Assembly (NCBI GenBank): GCA_014138645.1
Contig: JACJIB010000007.1
Coordinates: 340,930-404,929, forward strand
DNA length: 64,000 nucleotides
Reading direction: 5' to 3'
From: Methylorubrum thiocyanatum
Lineage (GTDB): Bacteria > Pseudomonadota > Alphaproteobacteria > Rhizobiales > Beijerinckiaceae
How positions within the stretch are numbered: position 1 is the first letter of the stretch; each line of letters starts with the position of its first letter. Position numbers and translations under genes: made by a program. The notes beneath the pieces are model-generated. The model worked only from the letters and a program-made list of their open reading frames with translations, was not told the origin of the DNA and searched no databases. This document shows positions 52,160 through 61,296 of this stretch, piece after piece.

Positions 52160-52452
52160 ACAAGGTCTACGTGGGGGACCGGACCATCGACGGGATCGTC
52201 GTCACGGTCGACGGCAAACCGCTTCCAGACATGACGGACGCCAAGCGCTACTCGCGCAACGGCTTCGAGTGGAGCTACGAGGGGCCTGAGCCCTCGCAGC
52301 TCGCCTACGCGATGCTGGTCGACCACCTCGGGGACACGGCCCAGGCGGAACGCCTCCAGCCGCAGTTCATGCGCAGCGTCGTGGCCAACTTCCAGAACGA
52401 GTGGGAGATGACGACGGCCGACATCGACCGCGTCCTGCAGCGCCTGCGCTAG
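52156..52452 (+). CDS. DUF6166-like small protein
   Basis: This 98-residue protein starts at GTG 52156, coupled to the previous gene by GTGA. DRTIDGIVVTVDGKPLP, GFEWSYEGPEPSQLAYAMLVDHLGD match the DUF6166 pattern. Its role is unknown. Confidence 0.65.
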   Translation: MNKVYVGDRTIDGIVVTVDGKPLPDMTDAKRYSRNGFEWSYEGPEPSQLAYAMLVDHLGDTAQAERLQPQFMRSVVANFQNEWEMTTADIDRVLQRLR

Positions 52453-52530
52453 GCGCGCGCCGAACTCGAATCGACCCCGGCGGCCGGGCTCGGTCGCCTC
52501 GACCGACGCACGTTTTCCGGAGGGGCGGAC

Positions 52531-53430
52531 ATGGGTGCCACCGCGGCGACTTCCTCGAACGAGCCGGCCAGGAAGGCAGGCAAGCGGACGATCCTCGACA
52601 TCCGCGCCGCCAAGCAGACCGGCGAGAAGTTCGTCTACATGTCCGTGCCGGATTACACCTCCGCCCGCTGGGCCGAGATGGCAGGCATCGACGTCGCCGT
52701 CGTCGGTGATAGCCTCGCCATGGTCGCGCACGGCCACGCCAGCACCATACCTGCGACGATGGACATGATGATCCTGCATGCGGGGGCGGTACGGCGCGGC
52801 GCGCCGGATACCTTCGTGCTCGGCTGCATGCCCTACCAGAGCTATAACACCGTCGACCGAGCCCTCGCGAACGCCACGCGCTTCATGCAGGAGGCGCTCT
52901 GCGACGCGGTGAAGCCGCAGGGTGGCAGGAGCCAAGCGCACATCCTGAAGGCCCTCGTTGACGCGGGTATCCCGACCGCCTCGCATATCGGGCTGACGCC
53001 GCACACCATCGCCAACTTCGGCGGCTTCAAGATCCAGGGACGCACCGCCGAGGCCGCGATGAAGATCCTGGAGGACGCGTTGGCCATCGAGGATGCTGGC
53101 TGCTTCATGTTGGAATTCGAGGCCGTTCCGGCGCCGATTGCCAAACTGATTTCCGAGCAGCTCACGATCCCGACCATCGGCATCGGTGCCGGCGCCGGGT
53201 GCGACGGCCAGATCCTGCTCGCCTACGACCTGCTGGGGGTCTTCACGGACTTCAAGCCGAAGTTCACGAAGCGCTACGCCAACCTGACCGAGGTCGCGGT
53301 GACCGGCATCCGCAAGTACGTCGAGGAGGTGAAGGCGGTAACCTTTCCCGACGACGACCACTCGTATCGCGTCGATCCAGCTGAGTACGAGAAGTTCCAG
53401 ACGCTGGTCGCCCGGCGCAAGCACGTCTGA
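52531..53430 (+). CDS. PanB-like hydroxymethyltransferase with altered metal site
   Basis: This 299-residue protein is PanB-like throughout: DYTSARWAEMAGIDVAVVGDSLAMV, STIPATMDMMILHAGAVRRGA, MLEFEAVPAPIAKLISEQLTIPTIGIGAGAGCDGQILL, and DLLGVFTDFKPKFTKRYANL. PanB binds Mg with Asp45, Asp84 and Glu114. Here the first Asp is kept (VGDSL), but the GDMP motif is GCMP and the usual KLEGG is KPQGG, so two ligands are replaced by Cys and Gln. It is probably not ordinary pantoate synthesis but a related aldol-type or lyase reaction, as the operon context also suggests. Confidence 0.8.
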   Translation: MGATAATSSNEPARKAGKRTILDIRAAKQTGEKFVYMSVPDYTSARWAEMAGIDVAVVGDSLAMVAHGHASTIPATMDMMILHAGAVRRGAPDTFVLGCMPYQSYNTVDRALANATRFMQEALCDAVKPQGGRSQAHILKALVDAGIPTASHIGLTPHTIANFGGFKIQGRTAEAAMKILEDALAIEDAGCFMLEFEAVPAPIAKLISEQLTIPTIGIGAGAGCDGQILLAYDLLGVFTDFKPKFTKRYANLTEVAVTGIRKYVEEVKAVTFPDDDHSYRVDPAEYEKFQTLVARRKHV

Positions 53431-53559
53431 GAAGCACGGGGACGGGTTCGGAATTTCCCGTCTCGCGTTAGTCGGCTGCTCGGCCGAATGCGAGTGGCGC
53501 GTGCATCGCCGCGCTGGCCATACGCCATCGGCCGCTCAGAGCCGGCATGGCGACCCAGT

Positions 53560-53736
53560 GGCGGCCAGAAGCGCGAGATCCGTTCCGGCGACGTGGTTTG
53601 GATCCCGCCGGGCGTTGAGCACTGGCTCGGCGCGACAACGATCAACGGCATGACCCATAGCGCCATCCAGGAGGCCGTCGACGGCAAGGTCGTCAATTGG
53701 CTCGAACGGGTCGAGTACGGGCAGTACCAGGACTAA
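53560..53736 (+). pseudogene. Cupin remnant
   Basis: The 3' end of a cupin gene is clear: [53 protein letters not shown]. This is the typical end of small cupins of the hydroxynitrile-lyase/carboxymuconolactone type, where the family motif is PPG-x-x-HWHGA. The 5' half is missing: before about 53560 the frame is unrelated sequence. It is a decayed fragment. Confidence 0.65.
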
Positions 53737-54529
53737 CAGGCCTCCAGGTCGCGCGAACGTCGACGCGCTCGATGGCCTCGAAGGCCGACCGACGTCCCGT
53801 CGACAGGCGCGACCGCATGTCCGGCAAGCGTCGATCCACACGCCGGCCTGGGATGTCGCACAACTGCTTCGACACCTTAAGCAGACCTTCCAGGGCACGA
53901 TGTCGAAGGTCCGCAAGGGGGCAGGTGTTCGCATGCCGACTGTTCGGCTTCGCGCCACTTCCGGACATTCTGCCACAACCGCTGGAATGGCCGCTCTTCG
54001 CGCGCAAGCGGCCTTTTCCGGAATGGTTGGGTCGAAAGGCTACAAGATCTTTGGGCTGGGAACGCCGCGCTCACCGCCCAGGACAATGCTGTCGAGGATG
54101 AGGTCGCACGCTTCCAGGCCCATCTCGACAAGGTCGAAGGCCAACTCGAACGGTTCCGGGCCGAGGAGCTCTGGGACCGCGTCATGCGGGAGGTAGCCAA
54201 GATCCTGACCGGACGCGGCGCTATGACCCCCGCCGAGATCCTGCCCGAACTCCGGGCCTGAACCGTCCGCGGCGCAGCCTTCACAAGGAGCCGCTCACCG
54301 CAGGCACCCTCAGGAAGAAGATGGACGTCCGGGTCTCGTTCGGGCGCTATTTCGAACCCGGCGACCAAGGTCGCTACGCCCGCCGGGCCGGCTGACGGCG
54401 CAAGACCACCGCTCCCGTGTAGCCGGCCTCCACGGAATCCCGCTGCGGCATCGCGACGGGTCCGTTCGCGCCCGGGCGCGTTGTCCCCCGCAGTCGCCGA
54501 CGCTATCCACGCGGCCGACCGGGGGGGCC
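53737..54529. other. Decayed region with repeat and coding remnants
   Basis: It holds repeat copy D (53905-53970). After it, a plus frame ending at 54261 reads like protein (NAVEDEVARFQAHLDKVEGQLERF; MREVAKILTGRGAMTPAEILPELRA) but lacks a start, so it is a gene fragment. Another fragment may end at 54393. The region looks like old mobile-element debris. Confidence 0.5.
53905..53970 (+). repeat. Dispersed intergenic repeat, copy D
   Basis: GAAGGTCCGCAAGGGGGCAG, then TGTTCGCATGCCGACTGTTC and a GCGCCACTTCCGGACATTC end. The GTCCGCAAG and CTTCCGGAC ends can pair, so the unit is palindromic at its borders. Confidence 0.75.
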
Positions 54530-56935
54530 ATGGACGCAGAGAACGAGAGGTTGCGACGGAGCGAACGCGAACTCGAAGAGCGCGTGGCGCGGCTGGAAGC
54601 GCAGTTGGAGACCAACCAGGGCGACGGCCTGCGGCGGCCGGGCCAGGGACAGCGCACCTCCGCGGCCTCCACCGACCTCCTTTTCACGGCGGCGGAAAAG
54701 ACCCGCATGCCGCAGATCATCACCGACCCCAACCTGCCCGACAACCCCATCGTCTTCGCCAACCGGGCGTTCCAGAACCTGTGCGGCTACGACGCCGCCG
54801 AGCTGATCGGGCGCAACTGCCGCTTCCTCCAGGGACCCGACACCGACCCGGCCGACATCGCCAAGGTCCGTGACGCCATCGCCGCCCGCCGTGACGTCGT
54901 CGTCGAGATCCTGAACTACCACCGCGACGGTACGCCCTTCCGCAACGAGCTCTACGTGAGCCCGGTCTTCGACCCCGACGGGCACCTTCGCTACTTCTTC
55001 GCGAGCCAGCTCGATGTCACGCGCTTCCGGACCACCGAGGGCGTGCTGGCCGAGAGCGAAGCCCGCTACCGCGCCCTGTTCAACGCCGTCGACAGCGGCT
55101 TTTGCGTCGTCGAGATGCGCTTTGACGCCGAGGGCCGCGCCATCGATTACCGCTTCGTCGAGGTGAACCCCGCCTTCGAGACCCAGACGGGGCTACGCGG
55201 TGCCGTCGGGCGCTGGATGCGGGAGCTCGCGCCCGCCCACGAGCAATCCTGGTTCGACACCTACGGCGAGGTCGCCCGGACCGGCCGGCCAGTGCGGTTC
55301 GAGAGCGGCGCCGTCGCGCTCGGACGCTGGTTCGACGTGCACGCCCTGCGCGTCGGCGAGCCCGAGCAGCACCGGGTCGCCATCCTGTTCAACGACATCA
55401 CCGACCGCCGTCGGGCCGAGACCACGCTCCGGGCGACCGCGGAGGAGAAGGCCACCGAGCGCGACCTCGTCTGGCGGGCCAGCCGCGACCTGCTGGTCGT
55501 CTGCGGCTTCGACGGCGTCTTCCACACGGCGAACGACGCGTGGACGGAGGTGCTGGGATGGGACCTCGCCGACGTCGTCGGCGCCCGCTTCGACGCCCTG
55601 GTCCATCCCGACGACCGCGAGACCGCGGCACGGGCCTTCGAGCGCGTCAGCGGCGGCGGCGCCCTCGCCGACATCGACGTGCGCCTCCGGACGCGGGACG
55701 GCGGCCATCGCTGGATCTCGTGGAACGCCATCCCGACCGGCGACCGCTTCTACGCCGCCGGCCGGGACGTCACCGAGAGGCGGGCGCTGGAGGAGCAACT
55801 GCGCCAGTCGCAGAAGCTGGAGGCCGTCGGGCAACTCACGGGCGGCGTGGCCCATGACTTCAACAACCTGCTCACCGTCATCAAGTCGTCCACCGACCTG
55901 CTCAAGCGACCCGACCTCGCCGAGGAGCGTCGGCTCCGCTACGTCGGCGCTATCTCCGACACCGTCGACCGGGCCGCCAAGCTCACCGGCCAACTCCTCG
56001 CCTTCGCCCGGCGTCAAGCGCTCCGGCCCGAGACCTTCGCGGTCGACCGTGCCGTGGTCGCCGTCTCCGACATGGTCGGCACGTTGACCGGATCGCGCGT
56101 CCACGTCGAGCTCGACCTGCCAGAGGGGGACAGCCGCGACCTGCACGTGAACGCCGACCCCAGCCAGTTCGACACCGCCCTGGTGAACCTCGTCGTCAAC
56201 GCCCGCGACGCCATGGACGGCCAGGGCAACCTGCGCATCCAACTTCGCCGCGCGACGGCGATCCCGGCCGTGCGTGCACACCCGCGCCAGCGCGGGGACT
56301 ACGTGGCGGTCTCGATCTCCGACACGGGCACAGGCATCGCGCAGGAGAACCTGGAGCGCATCTTCGAGCCGTTCTTCACGACCAAGACCGTCGGCCAGGG
56401 CACGGGCCTGGGGCTGAGCCAGGTGTTCGGGTTCGCCAAACAATCCGGCGGCGAGGTCACCGTCGAGAGCGCGCTCGGCGACGGCACGACCTTCACCCTC
56501 TACCTCCCGCGGGTCGCGGCGTCCCGCGCCGCCGGGCCGGTCGAGGAGCCGGAGGCTCTCGCCGACGGGCACGGCACCCGGGTCCTCGTCGTGGAGGACA
56601 ACCTCGACGTCGGCTCCTTCGCCGAGCAGGCGCTGCGCGAACTCGGTTACGACACGGTCTGGGCAATCGATGCGGAAAAAGCGCTCGCCGAGATCGAACG
56701 CGCCCCTTCCCGGTTCGAGGTGGTGTTCTCGGACGTGATGATGCCGGGCATGAACGGCGTCGAACTCGCGGGGGAGATCCGACGGCGGCGGCCGGACCTC
56801 CCGGTGGTCCTGACCAGCGGCTACAGCGACGTGCTCGCGGCCGAGGGCACCCACGGCTTCGACCTGCTGCGCAAGCCTTACTCGGTCGCCGACCTCTCGC
56901 GCATCCTTCGGCGCGCCGTCCAGCGTGCGCGGTAA
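54530..56935 (+). CDS. LOV-PAS hybrid histidine kinase
   Basis: This 801-residue protein runs: short N-terminal coiled coil; LOV domain with the flavin-adduct cysteine Cys97 in [14 protein letters not shown]; two further PAS domains; HisKA box with phospho-His in [17 protein letters not shown]; ATPase domain ([28 protein letters not shown]); and a C-terminal receiver domain with Asp in [17 protein letters not shown]. It is a blue-light-sensing hybrid kinase, and phosphate could pass to the receiver or to nearby response regulators. Confidence 0.92.
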   Translation: MDAENERLRRSERELEERVARLEAQLETNQGDGLRRPGQGQRTSAASTDLLFTAAEKTRMPQIITDPNLPDNPIVFANRAFQNLCGYDAAELIGRNCRFLQGPDTDPADIAKVRDAIAARRDVVVEILNYHRDGTPFRNELYVSPVFDPDGHLRYFFASQLDVTRFRTTEGVLAESEARYRALFNAVDSGFCVVEMRFDAEGRAIDYRFVEVNPAFETQTGLRGAVGRWMRELAPAHEQSWFDTYGEVARTGRPVRFESGAVALGRWFDVHALRVGEPEQHRVAILFNDITDRRRAETTLRATAEEKATERDLVWRASRDLLVVCGFDGVFHTANDAWTEVLGWDLADVVGARFDALVHPDDRETAARAFERVSGGGALADIDVRLRTRDGGHRWISWNAIPTGDRFYAAGRDVTERRALEEQLRQSQKLEAVGQLTGGVAHDFNNLLTVIKSSTDLLKRPDLAEERRLRYVGAISDTVDRAAKLTGQLLAFARRQALRPETFAVDRAVVAVSDMVGTLTGSRVHVELDLPEGDSRDLHVNADPSQFDTALVNLVVNARDAMDGQGNLRIQLRRATAIPAVRAHPRQRGDYVAVSISDTGTGIAQENLERIFEPFFTTKTVGQGTGLGLSQVFGFAKQSGGEVTVESALGDGTTFTLYLPRVAASRAAGPVEEPEALADGHGTRVLVVEDNLDVGSFAEQALRELGYDTVWAIDAEKALAEIERAPSRFEVVFSDVMMPGMNGVELAGEIRRRRPDLPVVLTSGYSDVLAAEGTHGFDLLRKPYSVADLSRILRRAVQRAR

Positions 56936-57079
56936 GGAGGTGCAAGCCTCAACGGAGACCTTGGCCGAATCTACTCGGCAACCGTCACGCGACTGAACTC
57001 TGCCGCCGGGACGCTCGCCCGGAACCGGCGTACCCGCGCGGGACGCGTGGTCCAGGCCATCGTCGATGAAGCGTTCCGT

Positions 57080-57454
57080 TCAGGCCGCCAGCGCGCGCAT
57101 CGCGGCGGCGACCTCATCCCGGCGGTAGGGCTTGTCGAAGAAGCGGCCCCGGGGCGGAAGATCCTCCGCCCTGGGGTGGACCTTGCCCGACGTCATAATG
57201 ATCTCCACCGGAGGCCATCGGTCGCGTATCGCGTGAGCCAGCGCCAGGCCGTCCATGCCGATGCCGAGGTCGATGTCCGAGAACACGAGGAAGATGTCCG
57301 GACGCGTCTCTAGCAGGCGAACCGCCTCCGTGGCCCCGGTCGCCTCCAAGGCCTCGAACCCCGCCTCCTCGACGAGGTCGACCGCCATCAGGAGCATGAC
57401 CGGCTGATCCTCGATCACGAGGACCGCGTTCCGTCCCTCAACACCCACGGCCAC
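57080..57454 (-). CDS. Single-domain response regulator
   Basis: A receiver of about 124 residues starting at GTG 57454 after GAGGAG (MAVGVEGRNAVLVIEDQPVMLLMAVDLVEEAGFEALEAT). The phospho-Asp lies in LVFSDIDLG, Thr/Ser in MTSGK and Lys in FFDKPY. It has no output domain. It starts 10 bp after the HWE kinase stop and is probably its partner. Confidence 0.85.
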   Translation of the reverse strand: MAVGVEGRNAVLVIEDQPVMLLMAVDLVEEAGFEALEATGATEAVRLLETRPDIFLVFSDIDLGIGMDGLALAHAIRDRWPPVEIIMTSGKVHPRAEDLPPRGRFFDKPYRRDEVAAAMRALAA

Positions 57455-57464
57455 CGTGCGCTCC

Positions 57465-59975
57465 TCAACCGTGCTGCAGTTGGACGAGCGGGGCACGCAT
57501 CGTCGCCTCGAAGCCTGAGGAGGGGTAACGCAGGTCGACGCCACCCGATCCGGCCAATCCCATTCGGATGAGCCGCGACCCGAACCCGGCCCGCCTGGAT
57601 TGCGCTGGCGCAACAGGCGGAGGCCCGCCCCGCTCCACCCAGTCGAGGACGACCTCGCGACCCTCCGGGCCGTCGTCGAGGCGCCACGTCACCGTCACGC
57701 CGCCCTCGGGGACGGACAGCCCGCCGTACTTGGCGGCGTTAGTGGCGAGCTCGTGCAGCAGCAGGGAGACCGAGAGCGTCGCGCGCGGCCCGAGGTCGAG
57801 GTCCGGGCCGGAGACCGCGACCCGGTCGGCATGGCCGGCCGCCCCCAGGACGGCGGTCGCGACCTCGCGCATCGGAGCCGCCGTCCACGTCTTGTGCAGG
57901 AGCACGTTATGGGCGGTCGACAGCGCGTGGATGCGCCTCTCGAACGCCTCCACCGGCGCCCGGTCTGGCACGCCGCGCAGGGTCTGGGTCGCGATGGACA
58001 GCACCATCGCCAGCATGTTCTTAAGGCGGTGGGAGATCTCCTCGTTAAGGACGTGCTGTTCCTGCTCGGCCTTCACCCTGGCGACGCCGGCCTCGACCCG
58101 CTCGGCGACGTTGCGGATGAAGGCAAGCGTCTCGGCCGACCAGTGGTGGGGTTTGTCGTCCTGCACGATGAACACCGCAACGACGCGGCCACGGTCGCGC
58201 ACCGGCATGTTGACGAGAGACCCGACGCCGAGTTCCAGCATGGACCGGGGGGCGGAGCGCGTCCGCGCGTCGGTCCGCACGTCCTCGATGACGAGTGCCT
58301 CGCCGCGCCGCAGGTCCGCCCGCAGATCGCCGAAATCGGAGAAGCGGTGCCGGCCGGCGATGCTGGGGACGCCCGGCGCCGTCCAGTCGGCCTGGACGTC
58401 GATGAACTCCATGGCGGCGTCCACGTACCCGAATCCGGCCCGGGTCGATCCGAGGGTGGTCCCGACGATCTCGGCTGCGGCATGGATCATTTCGGGGATT
58501 GCCGTAAGGTCGCGCAGGCGGTCGCCGAGGGCAAGCAGCGCCATGCGCCTTGCATCGGCCTGAACCCGGTCCGTGACTTCCAGGAAGGTGACGGCGAACC
58601 GGTCGGCGCCGATTGCGAAGGCGCGGCCCTCGTACCAGCGGTCGAGGGTGGCCACGCGACGCAGGAACTCGCGAGGCTCGCCGGTCTCGACCACCTGCGC
58701 AAACTCGTCGACCCAGGCATCCTCGATGCCGGGCAGGATCTCGCGGATCGTCCGACCGACCACCTGGCGCACGTCCATGCCGACGAGCTCGCCCCAGGCC
58801 CGGTTGACCTCGACGTAGCGCCAGTCAACGACCCGTCCGGCCTCCCGCACGACCTCGCCGACGATGAATCCCTCGCTCAGGCGCTCGAATAGGCTGCGCC
58901 AGTAGGCCGCCGTCTCCGCCAGCGTGTCCTCGCCGTCGAGGCGTTCGTGGACCGCCGCCATCAGGCGGGCGAGTGTCTCGAAGAAGGCTAGCGTCTCCCC
59001 GTCGAACGCCGGCATCCGGGTCGAGACGAAGGCGATGACGGCGCGCACCTCGCCGCGGCTCTTGACGGGAAATCCGGCATACGCGTCGAGCCCGTGGCCC
59101 CGGGCGACGTCCCAACGGGGATCGTTCCCGGACTGCAGGCCTTCCAGGATCAGGGGCTCGCCGGTCTCGGCGACGATGCCGCAGAGCGGCGTCCCGAACG
59201 GCAGGCGCCGGATGTACTCACGCGCCTCGGGGGCGACGTTGACCGAATGGGTCAGGCGCAGGTGGCCACCATCCGGCGACACGTCGTAGAGGCAGGCCCG
59301 GTCGAACCCGAGTGCCTCGGCCCCGTCCCTCAGGATCGGTTCGAGGACCGCGGATGGATCCTCGGCGGTCAGGAGCGCCGAGGAAGCGGCGGCGACGACG
59401 TCGAGGCGATGCGCCCGACGCAGCTCCGCCGCCTGGAAGGCGACGACCTGGTCGCGATCCGCCACGGCGCGGCGCATCAGCAACTGGGTGACGACCTGGT
59501 CCGCCAGCGTGCGCAGGTCATCCCGCTGCTCCGGGGAAAGCCCGGCCGGCCTGGGCACGGTATCGATGACGCACAGCGAGCCGAGGACCTGCCCGTCCGG
59601 CATCCGCAGGGGCGCGCCGGCATAGAACCGGATGAACGGCTCCCCGGTAACCAGGGGGTTCGCCGCCGTCCTCAAGTCGGCGGCGAGGTCCGGCACGACC
59701 AGCAGGTCGGGCTCGGCCAGGGCGAACTTGCAGACCGACCGGTCGAGGTCGGTTTCGCACGAGGGGAAGCCGATCCTGGCCTTGAACCACTGGCGGTCGG
59801 CGGCGACGAAGCTGACGAGGCCGACCGGCGTGAGGCACAGCCGGGTCGCCAGTCGCACGATGCCGTCGAAGGCCTCCTCGGGCGGCGTGTCGAGGATGCC
59901 GTAGGACCGGAGCGCGGCGAGCCGGAGGTCGGCAGCAATCAGGTGCTCGACGCTGGGAGGGATCATCACGCTCAT
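57465..59975 (-). CDS. HWE-family histidine kinase with GAF/PAS sensors
   Basis: The 836-residue product contains GAF (residues ~25-165), GAF (~195-350), PAS (~365-480) and GAF (~490-640) domains followed by an HWE kinase: phospho-His in NEEISHRLKNMLAMVLSIATQTLRG, N-box HELATNAAKYGGLS and the WVERGGPPV W-x-E motif. It overlaps the Crp/Fnr gene by ATGA, so the transcriptional regulator, kinase and response regulator form one operon. Confidence 0.9.
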   Translation of the reverse strand: MSVMIPPSVEHLIAADLRLAALRSYGILDTPPEEAFDGIVRLATRLCLTPVGLVSFVAADRQWFKARIGFPSCETDLDRSVCKFALAEPDLLVVPDLAADLRTAANPLVTGEPFIRFYAGAPLRMPDGQVLGSLCVIDTVPRPAGLSPEQRDDLRTLADQVVTQLLMRRAVADRDQVVAFQAAELRRAHRLDVVAAASSALLTAEDPSAVLEPILRDGAEALGFDRACLYDVSPDGGHLRLTHSVNVAPEAREYIRRLPFGTPLCGIVAETGEPLILEGLQSGNDPRWDVARGHGLDAYAGFPVKSRGEVRAVIAFVSTRMPAFDGETLAFFETLARLMAAVHERLDGEDTLAETAAYWRSLFERLSEGFIVGEVVREAGRVVDWRYVEVNRAWGELVGMDVRQVVGRTIREILPGIEDAWVDEFAQVVETGEPREFLRRVATLDRWYEGRAFAIGADRFAVTFLEVTDRVQADARRMALLALGDRLRDLTAIPEMIHAAAEIVGTTLGSTRAGFGYVDAAMEFIDVQADWTAPGVPSIAGRHRFSDFGDLRADLRRGEALVIEDVRTDARTRSAPRSMLELGVGSLVNMPVRDRGRVVAVFIVQDDKPHHWSAETLAFIRNVAERVEAGVARVKAEQEQHVLNEEISHRLKNMLAMVLSIATQTLRGVPDRAPVEAFERRIHALSTAHNVLLHKTWTAAPMREVATAVLGAAGHADRVAVSGPDLDLGPRATLSVSLLLHELATNAAKYGGLSVPEGGVTVTWRLDDGPEGREVVLDWVERGGPPPVAPAQSRRAGFGSRLIRMGLAGSGGVDLRYPSSGFEATMRAPLVQLQHG

Positions 59976-60835
59976 GCCAACAGCGCCCTGCGCGTGAGCA
60001 ACGGACCGGGCGCCCCCTCCGGATCGAGTGACACCAGGGTGCCGTCACGGGCGTACGTGGCCCCCAGCACCAGTGAGAAGTGCTCCTGGACCCGGCGATG
60101 GCACTCGCAGGACGCGGCCTCCAGCGCCCGCCTGTCGCGGACCGTGATCCGCGCCCGGGCGATCTCGACGAGTCCCCGCTCGTGAAGCCGGTTCAGGATG
60201 CCGCTGAGGTAGGTCCGTCGCACGCCGAGCATCTCGGCCAGCAGGTCCTGGGTCACGGGCAGCACGTCGCTGTCCAACCGGTCGTGCAGAGTTAGGAGCC
60301 AGCGGGCGCATCGCCGCTCGATGGGGTGCGCGGCGTTGCAGGCGACCGACTGGACGACCTGCGCGAGGAGGCAGTCGGCATAGCGCACCATGGCGTTCCG
60401 GACCGGCAGCGATACGCGCTTGACCGACTGCATCTCGGCGGCGCCGACGCGCACGGCCGTCCCGCCCATCTGGACGACGGCGCGGTTGAACGCCGGCAGG
60501 AACCCCTCGCTGACGACGCCACCTAGCGCCCCCTCGCGTCCGACGGTGGCCGTCTCGATGGTGCGGCCTTCCTCCAGAGACACGACCAGCGTCACGACCG
60601 TGCCGTCGAGCGGGAAGACCACGGAGGTGACGTCGTCGCCCGGCTCGAACAGCACGTCCCCGCGGGTCAGGGCGACGACCTCCGCGTGCGGCGCGAGCCG
60701 TCCGCGTTCGCCCGGGGGCAGGGAGAACAGGAGGAGATTGCGCTCCATCTGGGTCGTCGGGATCGGCGGCATGTGTCGCGACAAGTTGGTGCCTTTGGCC
60801 CGCTCTAGCTCGGCGGACGCCCCGTGTCCGTTCAT
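59972..60835 (-). CDS. Crp/Fnr-family regulator
   Basis: A protein of about 287 residues with an N-terminal cyclic-nucleotide-binding-type domain (ALTRGDVLFEPGDDVTSVVFPLDGTVVTLVV) and a C-terminal HTH of the Crp type (PVTQDLLAEMLGVRRTYLSGILNRLHERGLVEIARARITVRDRRALE). It has no Cys set for an iron-sulphur cluster. The start could be ATG 60835 (MNGHGASAELERAKG) or ATG 60772 (MPPIPTTQMERN). GTTCA-4-TGAAC at 60830-60843 overlaps the first start. Confidence 0.85.
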   Translation of the reverse strand: MNGHGASAELERAKGTNLSRHMPPIPTTQMERNLLLFSLPPGERGRLAPHAEVVALTRGDVLFEPGDDVTSVVFPLDGTVVTLVVSLEEGRTIETATVGREGALGGVVSEGFLPAFNRAVVQMGGTAVRVGAAEMQSVKRVSLPVRNAMVRYADCLLAQVVQSVACNAAHPIERRCARWLLTLHDRLDSDVLPVTQDLLAEMLGVRRTYLSGILNRLHERGLVEIARARITVRDRRALEAASCECHRRVQEHFSLVLGATYARDGTLVSLDPEGAPGPLLTRRALLA

Positions 60836-60944
60836 CAGTGAACACTTCACGGTAAAAAGGCGGCGGAAGTTCGTGCCGGCGCGACCGGCGAACTCAGCAC
60901 CTACATCCCGCGGCGTGTCGCGCGCCGCGGGAGCCGATCCAAGC

Positions 60945-61085
60945 CTAATGCCGGTTTATGGGTCCGGGCGGCTGGGGCGCCGGGGGCTCGCCCGGCGGAT
61001 CGCCTTCCGGCGGGGCCGGGTCCGGGGGCGGGTCGCCGATGGGCGGCAACGGGTCGTCGCCTGGGCGAGGCGTATCGGATTGCAT
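60945..61085 (-). CDS. 46-aa proline-rich protein
   Basis: ATG 61085 follows GGAGGGACCGGC. The product (MQSDTPRPGDDPLPPIGD...GEPPAPQPPGPINRH) is almost all Pro, Asp, Gly and Glu. The strong RBS argues it is translated; the larger frame to 61196 is not. Role unknown. Confidence 0.45.
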   Translation of the reverse strand: MQSDTPRPGDDPLPPIGDPPPDPAPPEGDPPGEPPAPQPPGPINRH

Positions 61086-61296
61086 GCCGGTCCCTCCATA
61101 GCCCCTCGGATGGGGGCGGGCGTCAACGCGCGACGGTCCGGAGGGATGCGGCCCGGGGCGACGCAGCCTTCGATGGCGTGCGGGCAGGCCGGTCACGAAG
61201 AGGTCACAGTGTGCCTCCCTTCCTGCCGCTCCGGCAACCGTTTAGTGTGCCGCGAGGCGGGGGGCTCGCCGAAGAAGGCATTTGGCGGAACGAGGT
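61086..61296. other. Intergenic spacer before the second HWE kinase
   Basis: No gene or clear promoter motif is recognised. It is GC-rich. Confidence 0.4.

Noticed and set aside
55193-56854. A 553-aa minus frame opposite the LOV kinase
   Set aside because: Shadow frame, no recognisable domain.
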